Assembly (NCBI GenBank): GCA_003343805.1
Contig: QAKM01000095.1
Location: forward strand, 1 to 40,615
DNA: 40,615 nt
Direction of reading: 5' to 3'
Source of the DNA: Bacillota bacterium
Lineage (GTDB): Bacteria; Bacillota; Clostridia; Christensenellales; Borkfalkiaceae
Position numbers and translations under genes: made by a program. The notes beneath the pieces were generated by a model, which saw only the letters and a list, made by a program, of their open reading frames with translations, had not been told where the DNA came from and did no database searches. Of this stretch, positions 1 through 8,294 are shown one piece after another. The stretch's first letter is position 1, and each line of letters begins with the position of its first letter.

Positions 1-27
1 GGAAGTCCCGCCCGCGGCCTGTATGAA

Positions 28-57
28 GGCGGCGCGCGGACCGGTCCGCGCGCCGCC
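28..57. terminator. perfect GC-rich palindrome, probable 3' end of an upstream gene
   Basis: Bases 28-42 and 43-57 are exact reverse complements, giving a 30-base palindrome of almost only G and C. It is not followed by a T-tract, so if it terminates transcription it is an imperfect intrinsic terminator, presumably for a gene left of the window. The left arm and its preceding bases recur after the surface protein gene at 3107-3138, where the right arm is missing. Confidence 0.4.
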
Positions 58-84
58 GTCTGCTAAAATGCAAAAAATTGGGGG

Positions 85-113
85 TTGACAAATGCGGGGA
101 ACTATGGTAAAAA
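85..113 (+). promoter_or_regulatory. possible promoter of the leader
   Basis: TTGACA at 85-90 is a perfect -35 box. A 17-base spacer leads to TAAAAA at 108-113, a weak -10 (4 of 6). Transcription would start near 120, just before the leader ORF at 142, and meet the terminator at 233-273 before reaching the surface protein gene. Confidence 0.4.
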
Positions 114-141
114 GAAAATGATCTGAAGAGTGAGAGGAGAA

Positions 142-201
142 ATGAAAGCAAGACGCAGCTACGACGAATGTATTAACATTTTGAATTGTGGGGGGGGGTG
201 A
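142..201 (+). CDS. putative 19-aa leader peptide
   Basis: An ATG at 142 follows a good ribosome binding site (GAGGAG, 134-139). The frame is only 19 codons and reads MKARRSYDECINILNCGGG, with TGA at 199. I recognise no family. The last three glycine codons are a run of nine G (190-198), so gain or loss of one G would extend the frame into or up to the terminator hairpin at 233-273. Position between a promoter and a terminator, upstream of a long surface gene, is that of an attenuation leader, but there is no run of one regulatory amino acid. It could also be chance; no homology evidence is available here. Confidence 0.25.
   Translation: MKARRSYDECINILNCGGG
190..198 (+). repeat. homopolymeric G9 tract
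   Basis: Nine consecutive G in an otherwise A/T-rich leader, at the 3' end of the small ORF and directly before its stop codon. Such tracts are prone to slippage during replication. Confidence 0.9.
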
Positions 202-232
202 GAAATTCCCTTCCTTTGATGTGCGTTTTTAA

Positions 233-273
233 GGCAGAACGTGCTCTCTTTTGAGCGCGCTCTGTCTTTTTTT
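233..273 (+). terminator. intrinsic terminator upstream of the surface protein gene
   Basis: Arms 233-246 and 253-266 pair over 14 positions with two G-U pairs and one mismatch around a TCTTTT loop, followed by seven T (267-273). It lies 75 bases before the ATG of the surface protein gene, so either it ends a short leader transcript or it works as an attenuator. I see no clear consensus promoter between it and 348. Confidence 0.75.
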
Positions 274-347
274 ATTTGTCTTGAAACGAGGAGATCGCGG
301 CCGTTGCAGGATGCTGCCCGGCTGAAACTATTTTACGGAGGAGAAGG

Positions 348-3062
348 ATGAATTTCATGCGAAAGGAAAGAAAGATGCTGTTTGTTATGTTCGCGGTGCT
401 GTGCGTTCTGGCGCTTTCTTTGGGGATGGCGCTTGTTTGCGCACCCGCGCGCGCCCTCGCCGCCGAGGACGACCACGCCGATCATACCGGTTGGACGGAG
501 ATCACATCTTCGACAGATACGTTGAGGAGTGGCAATTATTATTTAAGCTCGGATGTAGAATTAAGTGGCATTTTGCAGATCACATCTTCAAGCGTTGTTG
601 CCACTCTTTGTCTGAACGGACATAAACTGACGGGAAGCGGAGACGGCACATCGAATGGCTCTGTTATTAAAAATTATGGCAACCTGACTATCTGCGATTG
701 TCAGAGCGGAAATGATGCCAATAAACATTACTATACTGTTGACGAGACGACGGGGCAGTACAAGTTTGTGACGGATGGCTCTACGACGGAGAACTATATT
801 GCTGGCGGCGTTATCACGGGCGGGAACACGACCTCGAACGGCGGCGGTATTTATATGAGCGGCAATACTGCTGAATTAGTATTGCAAGGTGGTACCATCG
901 CGGGAAATTATACGAAGTATTGTGGCGGCGGTGTTCATGTGGAAGCAGGTAAATTTACAATGAACGGCGGTGCTATCAAAGGGAACAGTGCTCTGAATAA
1001 TGAAGAGAAAAATCCTTCCGATGCGGTTTATGTGTGCTACAGCAATGCAAGTTTTACGATGAACGGCGGTGAAGTCGCTGGAAGCATTGGCCGGGAGCAG
1101 GGAAAGATCTCGATTAACGGCGGCTCCTTTGATTTGGAGGCTAAGGAGTCGCTCGTTGCGATGGGCGATAAAGTTACATTCGCGCCCGATATGGAGTTCG
1201 TTCAAGGCGCGGATGGAAATTACATGCTTGCCATAGTACATAAGCATGACGATGTCTCGTTTACGGAATTTACGACTTCGTCTTTGAATGGGGATGCCCT
1301 GCCTGCGGGGAATTATTATTTGACAGAAGATAAACAGCAGACGAGAGCGATCCATATCAAGGAAGAAGTGATCTTCTGTCTGAACGGAAAGAGATTGTAC
1401 GGTGAAGGTATATCACAGATGTTTATCGTTGAGGACGGCGGTTCTCTGACGATCTGCGATTGTCAGAGCGAAAACGATGAAGTAAGGCATTATTATACCC
1501 TCGGCGAGAACGGGTTGTATGAGTTCACCGATACGCAAACGGAGAATTACATTGTAGGCGGCGTCATTTCGGACGCGAATGGCGCGATATTAGTCAATGA
1601 AGGTTGCTCTTTTACGCTGCAAGGCGGCATCATTGCGGGAAATAAAATGTCGTCCGGGGCTTCTGAGTGTGTTAAAGCATCGCAGGCGACTTTGCGCATC
1701 GAGGGCGGCGCCATTGTTGGAAATGTTGGCGCGTCAAGTTCCTGCAACGGCGGTGGGGTCTATTTGGATCGAAGCGTACTTACCATGACCGGTGGTCGCA
1801 TTGCAGAAAATTATGCCGGGCAATGGGGCGGCGGTGTCTATGCGAGCGCCAGTACGTTCACCATGAGCGGCGGTTCCATTGAAGATAACTCGGCCAAATT
1901 GGGCGGCGGTGTCTATATGGCCAAGAATGTCAATTATACGAACGAGACTGTCTTTGAAATGACGGGCGGCACGATCGAAGGGAACTCGGCGACCGAAGCG
2001 GGCGGTGGTGTCTATCTTTACAGCGGTACAATGAACATCGGCGGTACGCCCGTGATCAGGGACAATGCCGTGAACGACGCTGTAAACGATACGGATGGTA
2101 AGATCGGAATTACCATGACCGAGAAATTGCTGGAAGGTGCTCAGATCGGTCTCGGTGCATTTGATGCGGTCGAGAATGTTGTTACGGGATATGCTGACTT
2201 TAACTCAGAAGATCCGAACGAGTTCTTCTTTGCCAATACGCTGGGAGACAGTGTTGTTCTGGAAGAGGGAAATCTCATCGTTGTGCAGACGTATGTTATC
2301 CATTATTATCTGAACGGTACGCTGCTCGGGGCGCAGACGGCTCTCTATGAGGGAGATACCTTGATGACGTTTGAAGAGCTCAATGGAACGGTTGTGGAAG
2401 GCAGCAAGTTCTACGGATGGGCGACCGCTGCGGGCAGCCAGTCGGCTTCCTATTCTGACGGACAGGATTTGACTGCCGCTTTGGCTGCGCCCGGAGAAGA
2501 AGTTGACCTCTATGCCGTCATCGCAGAGCAAGGTTCAAGTTTTGAAGAACAACTTGATGAAGCTGTCAAGACGCTGAACGCGGCCATTGAGGCGCTGAAG
2601 AGTTCGGTCGCTTCCTCGGATGCGGCGCTGCAGTCGTCGATCTCGTCCCTCCGTTCGAGGCTTGATCAGGCGGTCTTGCAGTTGGAGAAATCCATTGCCG
2701 ACGGCGATAAGGCAAATGCCGATGCGCTCCTTGCTGCGAAGGATGAGCTCCAAAAGGCCTTTGAGGCGGCGGATGCGGTGCTGGAAGGCAAGATCGGGGA
2801 GCTCGGTGAGGCGGATAAGGCGCTTCAGGCGGCGATCGACGCCATCGATGCGGCCTACAAGGCGGCGGATGAGGCGCTTGCGGGTGCCATTGAGGAACTG
2901 CGCGCCGAAAATGCCGCCCAGAACGACACCATCGCACGCCAGGAGAAGGAACTCAACAGCCTCTCCATCGTCCTTTGGGTCACGCTCGCCGTTGCCGTCG
3001 TTGCCCTCGGGGTAGGTGCGGCCGGGCTTGTCTTCGGGCTCAAAGCGAAAAAGAAGGACTAA
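348..3062 (+). CDS. repeat-rich, membrane-anchored surface protein
   Basis: The 904-aa product begins with a signal peptide (basic start, hydrophobic 11-30, likely cleavage after Ala38 or Ala39). Two related modules follow, about 62-155 and 320-404; both carry GNYYL, CLNG, LTICDCQS and a TENYI.GGVI segment. Each leads into short glycine-rich repeats of the type GGxIxGN / GGGVY, as in polymorphic beta-helix outer-surface proteins. Residues about 648-727 resemble an InlB-type (Listeria-Bacteroides) repeat (YYLNG...FYGWAT...LYAVI). An Ala/Glu/Asp-rich coiled coil spans about 730-870, then one membrane helix (872-898) and a KAKKKD tail. No LPXTG motif is present, so anchoring is by the helix, not sortase. 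It is probably an adhesin-like cell-surface protein; the ligand is unknown. GGAGGAG at 337-343 supports ATG 348; ATG 357 is a possible alternative. Confidence 0.85.
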   Translation: MNFMRKERKMLFVMFAVLCVLALSLGMALVCAPARALAAEDDHADHTGWTEITSSTDTLRSGNYYLSSDVELSGILQITSSSVVATLCLNGHKLTGSGDGTSNGSVIKNYGNLTICDCQSGNDANKHYYTVDETTGQYKFVTDGSTTENYIAGGVITGGNTTSNGGGIYMSGNTAELVLQGGTIAGNYTKYCGGGVHVEAGKFTMNGGAIKGNSALNNEEKNPSDAVYVCYSNASFTMNGGEVAGSIGREQGKISINGGSFDLEAKESLVAMGDKVTFAPDMEFVQGADGNYMLAIVHKHDDVSFTEFTTSSLNGDALPAGNYYLTEDKQQTRAIHIKEEVIFCLNGKRLYGEGISQMFIVEDGGSLTICDCQSENDEVRHYYTLGENGLYEFTDTQTENYIVGGVISDANGAILVNEGCSFTLQGGIIAGNKMSSGASECVKASQATLRIEGGAIVGNVGASSSCNGGGVYLDRSVLTMTGGRIAENYAGQWGGGVYASASTFTMSGGSIEDNSAKLGGGVYMAKNVNYTNETVFEMTGGTIEGNSATEAGGGVYLYSGTMNIGGTPVIRDNAVNDAVNDTDGKIGITMTEKLLEGAQIGLGAFDAVENVVTGYADFNSEDPNEFFFANTLGDSVVLEEGNLIVVQTYVIHYYLNGTLLGAQTALYEGDTLMTFEELNGTVVEGSKFYGWATAAGSQSASYSDGQDLTAALAAPGEEVDLYAVIAEQGSSFEEQLDEAVKTLNAAIEALKSSVASSDAALQSSISSLRSRLDQAVLQLEKSIADGDKANADALLAAKDELQKAFEAADAVLEGKIGELGEADKALQAAIDAIDAAYKAADEALAGAIEELRAENAAQNDTIARQEKELNSLSIVLWVTLAVAVVALGVGAAGLVFGLKAKKKD

Positions 3063-3080
3063 GTTGTTTTGAGAAGGCGC

Positions 3081-3111
3081 GGCCGCCCGCAGGGATCCCC
3101 TGCGGGCGGCC
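3081..3111 (+). terminator. hairpin downstream of the surface protein gene
   Basis: A perfect 14-bp GC-rich stem (3081-3094 with 3098-3111) closes a 3-base loop 19 bases after the stop codon. Only GTTTCG follows, so the T-tract is poor. It lies between convergent genes and may act on both strands. Confidence 0.55.
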
Positions 3112-3122
3112 GTTTCGATGAG

Positions 3123-3138
3123 GGCGGCGCGCGGACCG
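3123..3138 (+). repeat. second copy of the 28-43 element
   Basis: The 16 bases GGCGGCGCGCGGACCG match bases 28-43 exactly, and both are preceded by CGGCC and an ATGA at similar distance. At 28 the sequence continues into its own reverse complement; here it continues into AT-richer sequence. The repeat brackets the surface protein gene. Confidence 0.8.
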
Positions 3139-3172
3139 TTATAGCATAAGTCCGCCGGTAAGATTTGTCGCG

Positions 3173-4474
3173 TCATATCTCGGGGTGCAGGCAGAACAGC
3201 GCATATAATGGAATAGAGCGTATTCCGTTTTCATTGCCAAAGTTTTTGGCGGAAATGCGGACGGCATATTTGGGAGAGTAGCTTTTGACATACGTTTGCA
3301 GGCTTTTTGCTTTTACGTTATCCGATGATTTGACTTCTACAGGAATGGAGCAGCCGTCTTGCTGGATCACAAAGTCGATCTCCGCAGAATTTCCCGAAGT
3401 CCAATAATGCAGAGGGAATCCGTTTGCCGTAAGTTGTTCCGCGACATAGTTCTCCGCCATCATGCCCCGCGCTTTGTCCGAAAGGTTATACGGCTGCAAA
3501 ATTGCATTCGGAGAGATCGGCATGCGCATTGTCAGAAGTCCGACGTCGGAATAGTAAACTTTGAAGGAAGTTTGATCCTCATACAGAGCAAGAGGATATT
3601 TTCCCTCGGTCACTCTTTGGCAGCGAAGGATGACATTTGCCGATCTCAGCCATGCAAGCGCCGCTTCATACTCTTTGGCGCGTGCTTTTGAGCTGATCAC
3701 GGCGTATTGAAATTTTGTATTTTCTTTTGAAAGCTGCGCAAAGAGCGAGTTGTAGACATCGATGCTCTTGATCATATCCGACGGCGTTGTGTATTTTGCC
3801 ATATCTGCAATGTAAGCATCGGAGATCGAGCTCTGCTGAGCGCGTATCGCATTGAAGTCGCCCGAATCGAGATATGTTTGCACGGCAGCGGGGTAGCCGC
3901 CGACGACGAGATAGGCACGGTATAACTCCATCGCCTTTTCATGCAGCGCAAACGGGAAAAAATGGGTATATGCTTCTTTGATGAGCGAAATGAGCTGTTC
4001 ATTGCCCGTTGCGAGCAGGAATTCCTCGAAGGTAAGAGGATACATCGTCAGCATATCGACCTTCCCGACAGGAAAAGAATAATGCCCACGATTGACGGCA
4101 AGCCCCAACAGGCTGCCTGCAGCCACAATATGATAATCGTTCGCCTGCTCCTGAAAGTATTTGAGCGATGTCAGAGCACGCTCGCACGCTTGAATTTCAT
4201 CGAAGATGACGAGCGTGCCGCCTTTCGTGATCTGCGTATTATACATAGCGGAAATTGCAGACACGATCCGCTCGGGATCGAGGTTGCGCTCGAATACAGT
4301 ATGCAGATCGGTCATGCTTTCAAAATTGCAATAGACGGTATTTGCGTAATGTTCTTTGCCGAATGCAAGCATGGAGTAAGTTTTCCCGATCTGCCTTGCT
4401 CCGTAGATGAGGAGCGGCTTGCGGTTAAGAGAATTTTTCCATTCGTTGAGCCGTTGTTCGATCAGTCGTTTCAT
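3173..4474 (-). CDS. AAA ATPase with DUF4143 domain
   Basis: The 433-aa protein has an N-terminal AAA_14-type ATPase domain with Walker A GARQIGKT (about 25-32) and Walker B LVIFDE (about 88-93). The C-terminal DUF4143 region ends in a PD-(D/E)xK-like block: EID near 366, then EVK near 381. Proteins of this architecture are common in gut anaerobes; their role is not established. ATG 4474 is preferred because AGGAAGG (4483-4489) then sits 8 bases upstream; GTG 4483 would overlap that site. It has its own promoter and is visibly AT-richer than the genes around it, which suggests separate acquisition. A second DUF4143 protein lies at the right end of the window. Confidence 0.88.
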   Translation of the reverse strand: MKRLIEQRLNEWKNSLNRKPLLIYGARQIGKTYSMLAFGKEHYANTVYCNFESMTDLHTVFERNLDPERIVSAISAMYNTQITKGGTLVIFDEIQACERALTSLKYFQEQANDYHIVAAGSLLGLAVNRGHYSFPVGKVDMLTMYPLTFEEFLLATGNEQLISLIKEAYTHFFPFALHEKAMELYRAYLVVGGYPAAVQTYLDSGDFNAIRAQQSSISDAYIADMAKYTTPSDMIKSIDVYNSLFAQLSKENTKFQYAVISSKARAKEYEAALAWLRSANVILRCQRVTEGKYPLALYEDQTSFKVYYSDVGLLTMRMPISPNAILQPYNLSDKARGMMAENYVAEQLTANGFPLHYWTSGNSAEIDFVIQQDGCSIPVEVKSSDNVKAKSLQTYVKSYSPKYAVRISAKNFGNENGIRSIPLYALFCLHPEI

Positions 4475-4499
4475 AGTGAGCACCTTCCTGTATGCTGTG

Positions 4500-4528
4500 A
4501 GTATAGCAGATCGTCAGAGAAAAGTCAA
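4500..4528 (-). promoter_or_regulatory. promoter of the DUF4143 ATPase gene
   Basis: Read on the minus strand: TTGACT (4523-4528), 17-base spacer, TATACT (4500-4505). Both boxes match consensus at 5 of 6, placing transcription start about 15-20 bases before the start codon. Confidence 0.75.
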
Positions 4529-4626
4529 GATATTTCACAAAAAACGTATGAAAAAGTGTACTGTATATTACATTTACGGTACGTATAATTCCGAAAGCAG
4601 GCAAAATGTGAGGGCGTCGCTATATG

Positions 4627-4666
4627 AAAAAAGGTTAGAGCGCAAGAATGCATTCCAACCTTTTTT
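4627..4666 (-). terminator. terminator of the ior operon
   Basis: AAAAAAGGTT (4627-4636) pairs perfectly with AACCTTTTTT (4657-4666) around a 20-base loop. On the minus strand the stem ends in six T, about 40 bases after the stop codon of the last operon gene. The A/T symmetry means it could work on both strands. Confidence 0.75.
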
Positions 4667-4708
4667 CGTTTGTGATTTGTTATGCTCTTTGCGGGGAGAA
4701 TGGAAGGA

Positions 4709-6349
4709 TCACGAGCGGTTCTGTTCGTCGACGATGTTATCTGCATGATACATCTTGCGAAGGAGGGGTTTTTCGATCTTGCCCGTGGCGTTGCGCGGCA
4801 CTTTCGCAAAGATGATGCGGCGGGGGCGCTTGTAGCGGGGGAGCTCCTTGCAGAACTCGTTGATCTCCTCCTCCGTGCAGGTGACGCCCGCGGGCGGCTC
4901 CACGATGGCGCAGGCGATCTCGCCCAGGCGCGCGTCGGGAAGGCCGATGACGGCGACGTCTTTGATCTTGGGACACTTGCTCATGAAGTTCTCGATCTCG
5001 ACGGGATACAGATTTTCGCCACCCGAGACGATGACGTCCTTCTTCCGGTCCACGAGATAGTAAAAACCGTCCTCGTCCTGCCGCGCCATGTCCCCCGTCA
5101 GGAGCCATTCGTCGCGCATGACTTCCTTCGTCGCTTCCTCGTTGCGATAGTAGCAGCGCATGACGCCGGGGCCCTTCAGGGAGAGTTCGCCCACTTCGCC
5201 TTGTTCCACTTCGGTGACGCCGTCCTCCTTGACGATGCGCACCTGCCAGCCGTAGCCGGGAATGCCGATGGCGCCCACTTTGTGAAGGTTTCCGAGGCCG
5301 AGATGCACGGCGCCCGGACCGATGGACTCCGAAAGGCCGTAGTTGGTGTCGTAGTCCTGCCCGGGGAAGTAGGTCTGCCAGCGCTTGATGAGGCTCTGCG
5401 GCACGGGCTGTGCGCCGATGTGCATGAGCCGGAATTGACGGATGTTGAAGTTGTTGAGCTTGAGATCGCCCGAGTCGAGCTTTTCGAGGATATCCTGCGC
5501 CCACGGAACGAGCAGCCAGACGATGGTGCAGCGCTCGTTGGAGACGGCCTCCAGAATGGTCTCGGGCGAGGTGCCGCGCAGAAGCACCGCCTTGCTTGCG
5601 GACATAAGGCTTCCCATCCAGTGCATCTTGGCGCCCGTGTGGTAGAGGGGCGGGATGAGCAGGAACACGTCGTCGCGTGTCTGACGATGGTGGATGTACT
5701 CCACCTGCGCCGCGTGCATAAGCGAGCGGTGTGCGTGCAGGATGGCCTTGGGGAAGCCCGTCGTGCCGCTTGAAAAGTAGATGGCGGCATCGTCCTCGTC
5801 GCCGATCTCGATCTCCGGTTTGACGGAGGAATAGTTGTTGACCTGCTGATCGTAGCTTTCTGCAAAGCTGGGGACCATGACGCCGCCCACAAACAGGAGG
5901 ATGCGGTTTCGGCCGATGTCGTCGGCGATCTCCTCGACACGGCCGATGAACTCGGGTCCGAACAGGAGGATGTTGACCTCGGCCAGATCGACGCAGTAAC
6001 GGATCTCCTCGGCCGTGTAGCGGAAGTTGAGCGGAACGGCGAGCGCACCCGTCTTTAAGATGCCGAAGTAGATGGGGAGCCATTCCAAACAGTTCATGAG
6101 GAGGATGCCGACCTTGTCTCCCTTCTTGATGCCGCGTGCGAGCAGCATATTGGCGACGCGGTTGGCCTTTTCGTCAAAGACGCGCCAGGTGATCTCGCGG
6201 CGGTAGTGGCAGACGGGATTGCTCTCGACGAGGGCATATTCCCGCCAGGTGCGGCGGCGTTTTTCCTGGATCTCGGGGTTGAGTTCCACGAGCGCCACGT
6301 CGTTGGGATAGACGGCGGCGTTGCGCTCCAACAGTTGCGTGATGGGCAT
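4709..6349 (-). CDS. AMP-forming acyl-CoA synthetase
   Basis: This 546-aa ANL-superfamily enzyme should activate a carboxylic acid with ATP and CoA through an acyl-adenylate. The P-loop signature YFSSGTTGFPK is at 191-201, the adenylate motif DTNYGLSES near 334-342, TGD at 418-420, the hinge DRKKDVIVSGGEN at 434-446 and the catalytic lysine in PRNATGKIEK at 524, so it looks intact. It is the last gene of the ior operon, starting 15 bases after the stop of the phenylacetate-CoA ligase gene, whose TGAGG stop region also supplies a weak ribosome binding site. The acyl substrate cannot be read from the sequence. Context suggests an arylacetate or a fatty acid released in the same pathway. Residues 33-60 appear to repeat a TWR(E/V) segment. 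Confidence 0.9.
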   Translation of the reverse strand: MPITQLLERNAAVYPNDVALVELNPEIQEKRRRTWREYALVESNPVCHYRREITWRVFDEKANRVANMLLARGIKKGDKVGILLMNCLEWLPIYFGILKTGALAVPLNFRYTAEEIRYCVDLAEVNILLFGPEFIGRVEEIADDIGRNRILLFVGGVMVPSFAESYDQQVNNYSSVKPEIEIGDEDDAAIYFSSGTTGFPKAILHAHRSLMHAAQVEYIHHRQTRDDVFLLIPPLYHTGAKMHWMGSLMSASKAVLLRGTSPETILEAVSNERCTIVWLLVPWAQDILEKLDSGDLKLNNFNIRQFRLMHIGAQPVPQSLIKRWQTYFPGQDYDTNYGLSESIGPGAVHLGLGNLHKVGAIGIPGYGWQVRIVKEDGVTEVEQGEVGELSLKGPGVMRCYYRNEEATKEVMRDEWLLTGDMARQDEDGFYYLVDRKKDVIVSGGENLYPVEIENFMSKCPKIKDVAVIGLPDARLGEIACAIVEPPAGVTCTEEEINEFCKELPRYKRPRRIIFAKVPRNATGKIEKPLLRKMYHADNIVDEQNRS

Positions 6350-6364
6350 GACGTTTCTTTGACC

Positions 6365-7663
6365 TCAGTACAATTTGCGCTTATCGACGACGCGCACGGC
6401 CTTGCCTTCGCTCCGCGCGATGGACTTGGGCTCGACGAGATGGACGTTCGCCGTGATGCCGAGCATGGAGCGGAGCGCCGAGACGAGCTTCCGCTCTGCC
6501 GCCTTGACGGTGTCGAGATCGCTCCCCATGTCGGGCTTGCGCTCGACGTTGACATCCAGCGTGTCGGTGTTGTTGACGCGGTCGACGAAGATCTGATAGT
6601 TGGCTTCGTAGCCGTGGTTGAGGAGCACCGTTTCGATCTGCGAAGGGAACACATTGACGCCGCGGATGATGAGCATATCGTCGCTGCGGCCCAGGGGCTT
6701 ACTCATCTTGACGAGCGTTCTGCCGCACGAGCAGGGCTTTCTTGAGAGCACGCAGATATCCTTGGTGCGGTAGCGCAGGAGGGGGAAGGCTTCCTTGTCG
6801 AGCGAGGTAAAGACGAGCTCGCCCTTGCTGCCTTCGGGAAGCACTTCGCCCGTCTCGGGATCGATGATCTCGGGATAGAAGTGGTCCTCGCAGATGTGCA
6901 TCCCCGTCTGCTCCTCGCATTCAAAGGAGACGCCGGGGCCGGAGATCTCCGTGAGGCCGTAGATATCATACGCCTTGATGCCGAGCTTTCTTTCGAGCTC
7001 CTGCCGCATCTCCTGCGTCCAGGCCTCCGCGCCGAAGATGCCCGCACGCAGCTTGATCTGATCGCGCAGGCCCTTTTCTTCGATGGACTCGGCAAGGTAC
7101 ATGGCATAAGAGGGGGTGCAGCAGAGGAAGGTCGCCTGCAGGTCGATCATGAATTGGATCTGCCGGTCGGTGTTGCCCGAGGAGGTGGGGATGGTGAGGC
7201 AGCCCACCTTGTGCGAGCCGCCGTTGAGCCCGGGCCCGCCCGTAAACAGGCCGTAGCCGTAGCTCACCTGCACGACGTCTCGGTTGTCGCCGCCCGCGGC
7301 GACAATGGCGCGCGCACAGCATTCCTCCCAGATGTCGATGTCTCCCTGCGTGTAGAAGGCGACGACGCGCTTGCCCGTCGTGCCCGACGTCGACTGGATG
7401 CGCACGCAGCGCTCCAACGGGGTCGCGAGCAGGCCGTAGGGATAGGCTTCGCGCAGGTCGTCCTTCGTGAGGAAGGGGAGGAGGCGGATGTCGTCGAGGC
7501 TCTTGATGTCCTCGGGCCTGACGCCCTTTTCCTCCATCTTCTTGCGGTAGTAGGGCACGTTGTCGTAGACGTGCTTCACTTGTTTTAAGAACTTTTCGTT
7601 CTGGAGCGCGCGCATTTCGTCGCGCGACATGGTCTCCTCATGGGGCTGATAGTACTTCTGCAT
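6365..7663 (-). CDS. paaK: phenylacetate-CoA ligase family protein
   Basis: The 432-aa length and motifs fit the PaaK family: STSGTTGK near 91-98, YGLTEISGPG in the middle, a Cys pair in KPCSCGR and the C-terminal RSDDMLIIRGVNVFP. The family interconverts phenylacetate and phenylacetyl-CoA using ATP/AMP. Next to iorAB, which makes arylacetyl-CoA from arylpyruvate, it may act on phenylacetyl-, 4-hydroxyphenylacetyl- or indoleacetyl-CoA. Whether the cell uses it to trap or to release the acid is not determinable here. AAGGAG sits 9-10 bases before the ATG. The gene is 39 bases downstream of iorB. Similar ligases beside ior genes are common in anaerobes. Confidence 0.9.
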   Translation of the reverse strand: MQKYYQPHEETMSRDEMRALQNEKFLKQVKHVYDNVPYYRKKMEEKGVRPEDIKSLDDIRLLPFLTKDDLREAYPYGLLATPLERCVRIQSTSGTTGKRVVAFYTQGDIDIWEECCARAIVAAGGDNRDVVQVSYGYGLFTGGPGLNGGSHKVGCLTIPTSSGNTDRQIQFMIDLQATFLCCTPSYAMYLAESIEEKGLRDQIKLRAGIFGAEAWTQEMRQELERKLGIKAYDIYGLTEISGPGVSFECEEQTGMHICEDHFYPEIIDPETGEVLPEGSKGELVFTSLDKEAFPLLRYRTKDICVLSRKPCSCGRTLVKMSKPLGRSDDMLIIRGVNVFPSQIETVLLNHGYEANYQIFVDRVNNTDTLDVNVERKPDMGSDLDTVKAAERKLVSALRSMLGITANVHLVEPKSIARSEGKAVRVVDKRKLY

Positions 7664-7702
7664 GGGATATTCTCTCCTTTTCTTCCCTTATCGTTGGCAG
7701 TC

Positions 7703-8284
7703 TTATGCGTTTTCGGAGGCTCTGCCGAGGTCGAATGCCTTCAGATTGAGCTCGATAAACTTTGGCGGCACGCATTCGCGGATGGCTTGCTTCCAATCTT
7801 CGGGGTCGTAGTCGAAGTAGGAGGAAAGACGGCCCAGGAGCACGATGTTGACGGCCTTCTCGCTGCCCGCCTCGCGTGCGAGGGAGAGACAGTCAAAGGC
7901 GTCGATCTTCACGCCCAGAGCGGCGATCTTTTCCGCCAGGTTTTCGGGATACTGCGCCGCGCCCGTGATGACGGGCATGGGGTCGATCCGCTGCGTGTTG
8001 GTGACGATGATGCCGCCTTCTTTGAGGTATTCTGTCCAGCGGGCGGCCTCCAACAGCTCGAAGGAGACGATGACGTCCGCTTCGCCCTTGTCGATGACGG
8101 GGGAATACACCTTGTCGCCGTAGCGCACATAGGTGACGACGCTGCCGCCGCGCTGGCTCATGCCGTGCACTTCGGAGACTTTGACGTCGTAGCCGTACTT
8201 GAGGAGCAGATGCCCCAACAGTTTGCTGGCGAGCAGCGAACCCTGTCCGCCCACGCCCACGATCATGATATTTTTCGTCTGCAT
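7703..8284 (-). CDS. iorB: indolepyruvate oxidoreductase subunit beta
   Basis: This 193-aa protein is the small subunit of indolepyruvate:ferredoxin oxidoreductase, of the POR gamma-domain family. It starts with MQTKNIMIVGVGGQGS; the glycine-rich GVGGQGS loop (10-16) and the following EVHGMSQRGGSV segment are hallmarks. With IorA it oxidatively decarboxylates aryl pyruvates to aryl-acetyl-CoA and CO2 and reduces ferredoxin in the cytoplasm. It lies 10 bases downstream of iorA with AAGGAGG 7 bases before its ATG, so the two subunits are co-expressed. Confidence 0.93.
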   Translation of the reverse strand: MQTKNIMIVGVGGQGSLLASKLLGHLLLKYGYDVKVSEVHGMSQRGGSVVTYVRYGDKVYSPVIDKGEADVIVSFELLEAARWTEYLKEGGIIVTNTQRIDPMPVITGAAQYPENLAEKIAALGVKIDAFDCLSLAREAGSEKAVNIVLLGRLSSYFDYDPEDWKQAIRECVPPKFIELNLKAFDLGRASENA

Positions 8285-8294
8285 GGTATCCTCC

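Noticed and set aside
2960..3062. Sortase anchoring of the surface protein
   Set aside because: No LPXTG-like motif precedes the final membrane helix; the protein ends in a helix and a lysine tail only.
3173..4474. DUF4143 ATPase as part of a phage-defence system
   Set aside because: No restriction, CRISPR, retron or other defence genes are adjacent; the family is widespread without such context.
4584..4666. Possible small RNA from a plus-strand TATAAT (4584-4589) to the hairpin
   Set aside because: There is no -35 box at the right distance, and the hairpin is explained as the terminator of the minus-strand operon.
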